DNA from: an uncultured Lysobacterales bacterium
GTDB taxonomy: Bacteria > Pseudomonadota > Gammaproteobacteria > Xanthomonadales > Xanthomonadaceae
NCBI GenBank assembly: GCA_946886865.1
Contig: CAMPJI010000055.1
Location: 1 to 14,367 of the forward strand
DNA length: 14,367 nucleotides
Direction: 5' to 3'
The notes beneath the pieces are model-generated. The model was not told where the DNA came from, made no database searches, and saw only the letters and a list, made by a program, of their open reading frames with translations. A program made the position numbers and the translations under genes. Shown here one piece after another: positions 8,801-14,367 of this stretch (positions are counted from its first letter, which is position 1; every line of letters begins with the position of its first letter).

Positions 8801-10545
8801 GCCAATCGACCCCGGCCTGGCCCACCTACCGGCGCCTGCTGGGATTCGCCGCCAAGTACCGGGGCCTGCTGGCTGTCGCGGCGCTGGGCATGCTGCTCGA
8901 GGCGGCCGCGGGCGGTGCGTTTACGTGGCTGATGCAGCCGATCATCGACCAGACGTTCGTGGTCGGCGAGGCGGGTGCGCAGTGGTGGATGCCGGCAGCG
9001 ATCGTCGGGCTGTTCGTGCTGCGCGGCATCGCCGGATACCTGGCCGACTACTACATGGCGCGGTCGGGCCGGGGCGTGGCGCGCGACCTTCGCGTGCGCG
9101 TGCTCGGCAAGTACCTGCGACTGCCGGGCCTGCGCTTCGACGCCGAGCCGGTGCCGTCGATGCTGGTCCGGCTGGGGTCGGACAGCGACCAGGTGTCGCA
9201 GGCGGCCATCGACGCCGCCAAGGTGATGATCCAGCAGTCGCTGCAGATCGTGGCGTCGCTGGTGGTCATGCTGCTGGCCAGCTGGCAGGTGACGCTGACG
9301 ATCCTCGTGATCGCGCCGCCGCTGGCGTGGATCATGGACAAGGTGGCCAGGCGCTACCGCCGTGTCAGCCACCGCATCCAGGAAAGCAGTGCCGTGCTGA
9401 TGCAGGCGGCCGACCAGGCGCTGAGCGGCCACCAGGAGGTCAAGGTGTACGGCGCGCAGGCGGTCGAGCACACGCGCTATGCGGCGATCGCCGAGAACCA
9501 CATGCGCCTGAACCTCAAGGTCGAGTCCACCCGCGCGATTTCCTCGGCGATGGTGCAGCTGGTCGGCTCCATTGGACTGGCGCTGCTGCTGGTGGTGGCC
9601 GGTTGGCAGGCCTCGCAGGGACGCCTCACCGTCGGCGGATTCTTCTCGTTGATGATGGCGATGATGGCGATCCTGCCCTCGCTCAAACAGCTCACCAACG
9701 TCCAGAACATGCTGCAGCGGGGCGTGGCGTCGGCCGAGCGCCTGTTCCAGGTGATCGATTCGCCCGACGAGCGCGATGCCGGTACGCGTCCTCTGGACCG
9801 CGCGCGGGGCGAGATCGAATTCCGCGGCGTTTCGGCCCGCTACCCGGGCCAGGACCGGGCGGCATTGAACGACGTGAGTTTCGTTGCCCGGCCGGGCACC
9901 GTGACCGCCATCGTCGGCCGTTCGGGCAGTGGCAAGTCCACGCTGATCAAGCTGATTCCCCGGTTCTACGAGGCCGAGGCCGGGCAGATCCTGCTCGATG
10001 GCCAGCCGATCGACGACTATCGCCTGGCCGACCTGCGTCGGCAGATCGCGCTGGTCGGACAGCAGGTGATGCTGTTCGACGGCAGCGTTGAAGCCAACGT
10101 GGCCTACGGGGAGATGGAGCGCGCCAGCCGCGACGAGCTCGAGCAGGCTGTTCGCGGCGCCAACGCCATGGAGTTCGTGGAGCAGCTGCCGGACGGGGTG
10201 GAGACGCCCATCGGTGCCAAGGGCGGACGCCTGTCGGGTGGCCAGCGTCAGCGCATCGCGATCGCGCGCGCGATGCTCAAGGACGCGCCGATCCTGATCC
10301 TCGACGAAGCCACCGCCGCACTCGATACCGAATCCGAGCGCCTTGTGCAGGACGCGCTGGAGCGCCTGATGCCCGATCGCACCACGCTGGTGATCGCCCA
10401 CCGGCTGTCCACCATCGAGCACGCCGACCAGGTGCTGGTGCTCGACCAGGGACGCATCGTGGAGCAGGGCACCCACGCCGAGCTGCTGGCGCGCGACGGA
10501 CTGTACGCACACCTGCATCGCATGCAGTTCCGCGAGCCGCAATGA
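8797..10545 (+). CDS. msbA: Lipid A export ABC transporter (flippase) MsbA
   Basis: MsbA (582 aa) is a homodimeric half-transporter that flips lipid A-core from the inner to the outer leaflet of the inner membrane. The N-terminal six-helix domain (to about 320) includes [22 protein letters not shown] and the loop [17 protein letters not shown]. The ATPase domain has Walker [10 protein letters not shown] (374-382), signature LSGGQRQR (479-486), Walker B ILILDEA (499-505) with Glu504, and switch His535 in IAHRLST. Length equals the E. coli protein. Its place directly before lpxK matches the usual msbA-lpxK order and favours MsbA over other type I exporters. The GTG start overlaps exbD by 4 bases and ATGA joins the end to lpxK. 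Confidence 0.96.
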   Translation: MSQSTPAWPTYRRLLGFAAKYRGLLAVAALGMLLEAAAGGAFTWLMQPIIDQTFVVGEAGAQWWMPAAIVGLFVLRGIAGYLADYYMARSGRGVARDLRVRVLGKYLRLPGLRFDAEPVPSMLVRLGSDSDQVSQAAIDAAKVMIQQSLQIVASLVVMLLASWQVTLTILVIAPPLAWIMDKVARRYRRVSHRIQESSAVLMQAADQALSGHQEVKVYGAQAVEHTRYAAIAENHMRLNLKVESTRAISSAMVQLVGSIGLALLLVVAGWQASQGRLTVGGFFSLMMAMMAILPSLKQLTNVQNMLQRGVASAERLFQVIDSPDERDAGTRPLDRARGEIEFRGVSARYPGQDRAALNDVSFVARPGTVTAIVGRSGSGKSTLIKLIPRFYEAEAGQILLDGQPIDDYRLADLRRQIALVGQQVMLFDGSVEANVAYGEMERASRDELEQAVRGANAMEFVEQLPDGVETPIGAKGGRLSGGQRQRIAIARAMLKDAPILILDEATAALDTESERLVQDALERLMPDRTTLVIAHRLSTIEHADQVLVLDQGRIVEQGTHAELLARDGLYAHLHRMQFREPQ

Positions 10546-11564
10546 ACGCACCCGCCAAGCCGCACACCCAGGGGCCGCACTACTGGTTCGACGAGGCGGG
10601 CGCCGCGCCGCTGGCCGCACGCATGCTCTCGGCGCTGTATGGCGGCGTCACCGGCCTGCGGCGCAGGCTATACGACCGGGGCCTGCTGCGCCGCATCCAT
10701 CCGGGCGTCCCCGTGATCGTGGTCGGCAACCTGATCGCAGGCGGCGCCGGCAAGACGCCGTTGTCGGTGGCGCTGGTCGAACGCCTGCGCAGCGAGGGGT
10801 GGACGCCCGGCGTCGCCACCCGCGGCTACGGCCGCGACGGCGATGGCGCGCTGTGGGTCGATGCCGATACCCCGGTCGCACAGTCCGGCGACGAGCCACT
10901 GCTGGTCGCCCGCCAGACGGGTGCCCGGGTGAGGGTGGATCGCAACCGGGCTGCTGCGGCACGTGCCCTGGTGGCCGAGGGCTGCGACGTGATCGTGTGC
11001 GATGACGGCCTGCAGCACTACCGGCTGGCGCGCGATCTGGAGATCGAGGTCATCGACGGTCGCCGCCGCTACGGCAACGGCCTGCTGCTGCCGGCCGGGC
11101 CATTGCGCGAGCCCGCCGCGCGGGGCGGGCGGTGCGACTTCCGGGTGGTCAACAGCGGCGGCAATGCCGTGCCGGATACGGGCTTCGGCGAGTGGCCGAT
11201 GCGGCTGGTGTGCGACCGCGCGTTGCCCCTGGCCGGCGGCCGTCCGCGCGCACTGGCGTCGTTCGCCGGGCATCGCGTGCACGCCGTGGCGGGCATCGGC
11301 GACCCGGAGCGCTTCTTTGCGATGCTCCGCGCGCTGGACATCGCGGTGGTGCCGCACGCATTCCCCGATCACCACCGCTTCCGGGCTTCGGATTTCGAGT
11401 TCGGCAGCCGCCTGTCCGTGCTGATGACCGAGAAGGATGCGGTGAAGTGCGCGGCGTTCCGCGACGCGTCGCATTACAGCGTGCCGGTACGCGCGGAACT
11501 GCCCGAGGCGTTCTGGATTTCGCTGCTCGACCGGCTGGGTGCCCGCGCGGAGGCCGAGTCGTGA
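10542..11564 (+). CDS. lpxK: Tetraacyldisaccharide 4'-kinase LpxK
   Basis: LpxK phosphorylates the 4' position of the tetra-acyl disaccharide 1-phosphate to form lipid IVA, the sixth step of lipid A synthesis, at the cytoplasmic face of the inner membrane. The 340-aa protein has an N-terminal membrane-association helix (about 24-50), then [18 protein letters not shown] with the P-loop Lys71, [10 protein letters not shown], and CDDGLQH (153-159) with the Asp and His residues known to act in catalysis. The later FPDHHRF and MTEKDAVKC blocks are conserved family signatures. Start ATG overlaps the msbA stop by 4 bases; the end shares GTGA with kdsB. No ycaR-like gene lies between lpxK and kdsB, unlike in E. 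coli. Confidence 0.97.
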   Translation: MNAPAKPHTQGPHYWFDEAGAAPLAARMLSALYGGVTGLRRRLYDRGLLRRIHPGVPVIVVGNLIAGGAGKTPLSVALVERLRSEGWTPGVATRGYGRDGDGALWVDADTPVAQSGDEPLLVARQTGARVRVDRNRAAAARALVAEGCDVIVCDDGLQHYRLARDLEIEVIDGRRRYGNGLLLPAGPLREPAARGGRCDFRVVNSGGNAVPDTGFGEWPMRLVCDRALPLAGGRPRALASFAGHRVHAVAGIGDPERFFAMLRALDIAVVPHAFPDHHRFRASDFEFGSRLSVLMTEKDAVKCAAFRDASHYSVPVRAELPEAFWISLLDRLGARAEAES

Positions 11565-12370
11565 GCGCGTCGACACAGGGCGCATCGGGCGGGGCGGACA
11601 CGGTCGATGGTGCCTTCACGGTCGTGATCCCGGCCCGTTTCGATGCCTCGCGGCTACCGGGCAAGCCACTGCGGCTGCTGGCCGGCGAGCCGCTGGTGCT
11701 GCATGTGGCACGCCGGGCGCTCGATGCCGGCGCCCGCGAGGTGTGGGTGGCCACCGACGATGAGCGGGTGGCACGCGCGCTGGAAGGCGCGGGTGTCCAT
11801 GTGGCCATCACCTCGCGGAACCACGCATCGGGCACCGACCGCCTGGCGGAGTGCGCCACCCGGGCAGGGTGGGCGGACGATGCGGTCGTGGTGAACCTGC
11901 AGGGCGACGAACCATTCGCACCCGCCGCCGGCATCCGCCGCGTGGCCGATGTGCTGGTGGAATCGGGGGCCGACATGGCGACGCTGTGCGCACCGATCGA
12001 GGACATCGAGACGTTGCTCGATCCCAACGCCGTCAAGGTGGTGACGACGGCCGGTGGCGATGCGCTGTATTTCAGCCGCGCCCCGGTGCCGTGGCCGCGC
12101 GATGCGTTCATGGACGATCGTACGTGCCTGCCGCCCGGCGGGCACTGGCGCCGGCATATCGGCATCTATGCCTACCGCTGCGGCTTCCTGAAGCGGTTTG
12201 CCGCGCTGCCTGCCGGACGGCTCGAGCGTGTCGAGTCGCTGGAGCAGTTGCGGGCCCTGGAAGCCGGCTACCGCATCGCGGTGGCCGATACCCCCGCGCC
12301 GTTCCCGCCCGGCGTCGATACCCCCGGAGACCTGGCCCGGGCCGAGGCCCGGCTGGCCGGGCAGGGCTGA
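11561..12370 (+). CDS. kdsB: 3-deoxy-manno-octulosonate cytidylyltransferase (CMP-Kdo synthetase)
   Basis: KdsB activates Kdo with CTP to make CMP-Kdo, the donor for the first inner-core sugars placed on lipid A, in the cytoplasm. The 269-aa protein shows [15 protein letters not shown] (23-37), the nucleotide-binding segment; [26 protein letters not shown] (112-118), the metal site; [19 protein letters not shown]; and [15 protein letters not shown]. It is about 20 residues longer than E. coli KdsB, with the excess in a low-complexity N-terminus. The frame is open far upstream into lpxK, but the likely start is GTG 11561, which overlaps the lpxK stop by 4 bases and has GGAGG at 11549-11553. 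Confidence 0.96.
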   Translation: MSASTQGASGGADTVDGAFTVVIPARFDASRLPGKPLRLLAGEPLVLHVARRALDAGAREVWVATDDERVARALEGAGVHVAITSRNHASGTDRLAECATRAGWADDAVVVNLQGDEPFAPAAGIRRVADVLVESGADMATLCAPIEDIETLLDPNAVKVVTTAGGDALYFSRAPVPWPRDAFMDDRTCLPPGGHWRRHIGIYAYRCGFLKRFAALPAGRLERVESLEQLRALEAGYRIAVADTPAPFPPGVDTPGDLARAEARLAGQG

Positions 12371-12374
12371 GCGC

Positions 12375-12851
12375 ATGCGGCTGCTGGTCGTGTGCCTGGG
12401 CAACATCTGCCGGTCGCCGACGGCCGAGGGGCTGATCCGGCAGCGGCTGGAGTCGGCGTCCCTGGCGGACCGGGTGACGGTCGACTCGGCCGGCACCGGC
12501 GACTGGCACGTGGGCCACCCCCCGGACCGCCGTGCTATCGCGTGTGCGGCGGGCCATGGCGTCGACCTGTCAGGCCTGCGCGCGCGCCAGCTCGGACCGG
12601 CCGACTACCACGCGTTCGACTGGCTGCTGTGCGCCGATGCCGCCAACCTGCGCGACGTGCGTCGACAGTCGCCGTCTGATGCGCGTGCGAGCACGGCCCT
12701 GCTGCTGGAGTGGGCCGGCCTCGACCAGCGCGAGGTGCCGGATCCCTACACAGGCGATGCGCACCAGTTCGAACGGGTGTGGGCGCTGCTGGAGCGGGCG
12801 GCCGACGGTGTGGTCGGGCGCTTGGCTCGCGAGCTCGACGGCGCGCGCTGA
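12375..12851 (+). CDS. Low-molecular-weight protein tyrosine phosphatase
   Basis: This 158-aa cytoplasmic enzyme belongs to the low-molecular-weight phosphotyrosine phosphatases. The phosphate loop CLGNICRSP carries nucleophile Cys7 and Arg13 (C-x5-R), and Asp123 in DPYTG is the general acid. The usual DSAGTGDWHVG and CAD segments are present. It has only two tyrosines (78 and 125) and no tyrosine-rich tail. ATG 12375 lies 4 bases after kdsB, so it is probably the last gene of the lipid A operon; Pseudomonas has a phosphatase gene after kdsB too (remembered gene order). Substrates cannot be read from sequence. Possibilities include a tyrosine kinase of polysaccharide synthesis or arginine phosphate on proteins. 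Confidence 0.93.
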   Translation: MRLLVVCLGNICRSPTAEGLIRQRLESASLADRVTVDSAGTGDWHVGHPPDRRAIACAAGHGVDLSGLRARQLGPADYHAFDWLLCADAANLRDVRRQSPSDARASTALLLEWAGLDQREVPDPYTGDAHQFERVWALLERAADGVVGRLARELDGAR

Positions 12852-12872
12852 CCCGTACGCCCTCGCGCGCTG

Positions 12873-12897
12873 CCGCGGGTGCATGAGCGATCCGCGG
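12873..12897 (+). other. Hairpin just after the phosphatase gene
   Basis: CCGCGGGT (12873-12880) pairs with ATCCGCGG (12890-12897) through 8 pairs including one G-U wobble, around a 9-base loop. It begins 22 bases after the phosphatase stop. No T-run follows, so at most it is a weak terminator or an mRNA 3'-end stabiliser. Confidence 0.35.
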
Positions 12898-12905
12898 AGG
12901 TGAGC

Positions 12906-12924
12906 GCCGCGCCACCGGGGCGGC
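12906..12924 (+). terminator. Possible GC-rich terminator-like hairpin upstream of uvrC
   Basis: GCCGCGCC (12906-12913) pairs with GGGGCGGC (12917-12924) with one G-G mismatch and an ACC loop. The sequence after it is CCTTGCCC and not a T-run. With the hairpin at 12873 it is the only structure that could end the lipid A operon before uvrC. Confidence 0.3.
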
Positions 12925-12937
12925 CCTTGCCCTCACG

Positions 12938-12943
12938 CATAAT
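12938..12943 (+). promoter_or_regulatory. uvrC: Possible -10 element for uvrC
   Basis: CATAAT is one of the few AT-rich spots in the 200-base gap and matches TATAAT at five of six positions. The -35 region at the expected spacing (about 12915-12920, CCGGGG) is poor, and TTGCCC at 12927 is too close to pair with it. If used, it would give a leader of roughly 100 bases. Confidence 0.35.
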
Positions 12944-13039
12944 CGGCCCCATCCCGTCGCCGATGCCGCCGTTCTTGATCGCGTTCCCAGACCCCACCCC
13001 CGCTGCCCGTCTCCACCATGCCCGCCGGGCTGCCGTGCC

Positions 13040-13044
13040 GGAGG
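13040..13044 (+). promoter_or_regulatory. uvrC: Ribosome-binding site that fixes the uvrC start
   Basis: GGAGG lies 7 bases before GTG at 13052. No in-frame start codon is seen in the bases just upstream, and the resulting N-terminus aligns with the start of E. coli UvrC. Confidence 0.75.
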
Positions 13045-13051
13045 CGGCCGC

Positions 13052-14367
13052 GTGAGCCGTGGGGCGCCGCAGGCGTTCGATGGCAAGGCGTTTGCCAAGC
13101 GCCTGAGCACCGCACCGGGCGTGTACCGGATGATCGCCGCCGACGAGGGCGTGCTCTACGTCGGCAAGGCGAGCGCGTTGAAGAACCGCGTCGCCAGTTA
13201 CTTCAACGCGACGGCGAAGTCCGCGCGGATCGCCGCCATGCTGCGCCAGGTCGCGCGGATGGAGGTGACGGTCACGCGGACCGAGGCCGAGGCGCTGATC
13301 CTCGAGAACCAGCTCATCAAGTCGCTCAAGCCGCGCTACAACGTGCTGCTGCGCGACGACAAGAGCTATCCCTACGTGCTGATGACGCAGGAAACCTGGC
13401 CGCGCATCGCCATGCACCGCGGGGCTCGTGCGGTGCCGGGCCGCTATTTCGGGCCGTATGCCAGCGTCGGCGCGGTCCGCGAAACGCTCAACCTGATCCA
13501 CAAGCTGTTCAAGCTGCGCAGCTGCGAGGACAGCGTCTTCCGCAACCGGTCGCGGCCCTGCCTGCAGCACCAGATCGGCCGCTGCAGCGCGCCGTGCGTC
13601 GGGTTGGTGCCCGCGCGCGAGTACGCGGAGGCGGTACGCCGCTCGACCCTGCTGCTGGACGGCAAGAGCGACGAGCTGACGCGCGAGCTGGGTTCGGCGA
13701 TGGAGGCGGCCAGCGCGCGCCTGGACTTCGAGGAGGCCGCGCGCCTGCGCGACCTGGTGGCGTCGATCCGCACGTTGCAGGCGCGCCAGTACGTGGACGG
13801 CCGCGCAGCCGACCTGGACGTGCTCGCCGTGGCCATGCAGGACGCGGCGGCCTGCGTGGTGCTGCTGTCGTTCCGCGACGGGCGCAATCTCGGTACGCGT
13901 GCGTTTTTCCCGCGGACCAACGGCGTCGACAATCCGGAAGAGGTGCTGGCCGCCTTCGTCTCCCAGTACTACGGCGAGCAGGTACCGCCGCGCGAGATCG
14001 TCCTGGACCGGGACATTCCGGACCGCGAGCTGATCGAGCATGCGCTTTCGGCCGCCGGCGACCACAAGGTCCAGATCCGCTGCAACGTCCGCAGCGAGCG
14101 TGCGGGCTACGTCGACATGGCGCGGCGCAATGCCGAGATGGCGCTGGCCAACGAGCGCACCAGCCATGCCGCGCAGCGCGCCCGTGCCGAAGGCCTGCGC
14201 GACCTGCTGGGCCTGCCGGACATCGCCGCGCGCATCGAGTGCTTCGACATCAGCCACACGATGGGCGAGGCCACGGTGGCGTCGTGCGTGGTGTTCGATG
14301 CCGAAGGTCCGACGCGCGGCCAGTACCGGCGCTACAACATCGCGGGTATCGAGCCCGGCGACGACTA
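13052..14367 (+). CDS. uvrC: UvrABC system protein C (excision nuclease subunit), 3'-truncated by the window
   Basis: UvrC makes the two incisions around damaged bases in nucleotide excision repair, after UvrA and UvrB mark the lesion. The visible 438 residues begin with a GIY-YIG nuclease domain (PGVYRM with Tyr25, VLYVGKA at 34-40, Arg45, and the TEAEALILENQLIK block with its catalytic Glu), which makes the 3' cut. Cys158, Cys170, Cys178 and Cys182 have the spacing reported for the iron-sulfur cluster of UvrC. A UVR domain for UvrB contact (about 203-238) follows. The RNase H-like domain making the 5' cut includes ECFDISHTMGEATVASCVVF with catalytic Asp399, and the window stops just after Asp438. 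The helix-hairpin-helix end is missing. The start is GTG with GGAGG at 13040-13044. The frame has no stop through the window end. Confidence 0.97.
   Translation, partial: MSRGAPQAFDGKAFAKRLSTAPGVYRMIAADEGVLYVGKASALKNRVASYFNATAKSARIAAMLRQVARMEVTVTRTEAEALILENQLIKSLKPRYNVLLRDDKSYPYVLMTQETWPRIAMHRGARAVPGRYFGPYASVGAVRETLNLIHKLFKLRSCEDSVFRNRSRPCLQHQIGRCSAPCVGLVPAREYAEAVRRSTLLLDGKSDELTRELGSAMEAASARLDFEEAARLRDLVASIRTLQARQYVDGRAADLDVLAVAMQDAAACVVLLSFRDGRNLGTRAFFPRTNGVDNPEEVLAAFVSQYYGEQVPPREIVLDRDIPDRELIEHALSAAGDHKVQIRCNVRSERAGYVDMARRNAEMALANERTSHAAQRARAEGLRDLLGLPDIAARIECFDISHTMGEATVASCVVFDAEGPTRGQYRRYNIAGIEPGDD

Noticed and set aside
11132..11560. Upstream extension of the kdsB frame into lpxK
   Set aside because: The extra residues are compositionally odd and antiparallel to known LpxK motifs. 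GTG 11561 has a ribosome-binding site and the usual overlap.
12198..12374. Upstream extension of the phosphatase frame into kdsB
   Set aside because: The phosphatase family begins a few residues before its phosphate loop, which matches ATG 12375.

Overview
The window is high-GC DNA in which every recognisable gene lies on the + strand. It reads as a conserved chromosomal housekeeping region of a gammaproteobacterium. Protein content and gene order (sdhAB, sdhE and ygfX, then lolC-lolD, comEC, exbBD, msbA, lpxK, kdsB, a small phosphatase, uvrC) best fit the Xanthomonadaceae/Lysobacteraceae (Lysobacter, Luteimonas or Xanthomonas relatives). The family is an inference from gene order and base composition, and the genus cannot be fixed by eye.

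Region 1 (1-3283) is succinate dehydrogenase. It holds the 3' part of sdhA, a complete sdhB with all three iron-sulfur clusters, a small MAPEG-family membrane protein, the flavinylation factor gene sdhE, and a ygfX-like inner-membrane protein gene overlapping sdhE by 50 bases. A perfect 9-bp hairpin with a TCCG tetraloop separates sdhB from the MAPEG gene.

Region 2 (3308-7680) holds an envelope and a DNA-uptake function: a Lol lipoprotein-release permease with mixed LolC/LolE features, its ATPase LolD (8-base overlap), and ComEC, the DNA-uptake channel.

Region 3 (7705-12851) is a tight envelope operon: exbB, exbD, msbA, lpxK, kdsB and a low-molecular-weight protein tyrosine phosphatase. MsbA flips lipid A-core, LpxK makes lipid A from its tetra-acyl disaccharide precursor, and KdsB activates the Kdo sugar attached next. 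ExbBD is a proton-driven motor. exbD/msbA, msbA/lpxK and lpxK/kdsB each overlap by 4 bases. A candidate promoter lies in the last codons of comEC.

Region 4 (12852-14367) is a 200-base intergenic gap with two hairpins and a possible -10 element, followed by uvrC (nucleotide excision repair), cut by the window end just after Asp438.

I found no mobile element, CRISPR array, tRNA, rRNA or sign of recent transfer, and no gene set that would make a new system. The points most worth a second look are modest: the single hybrid Lol permease, the MAPEG gene inside the sdh cluster, the sdhE/ygfX overlap, and ExbBD within the lipid A operon without a TonB partner.
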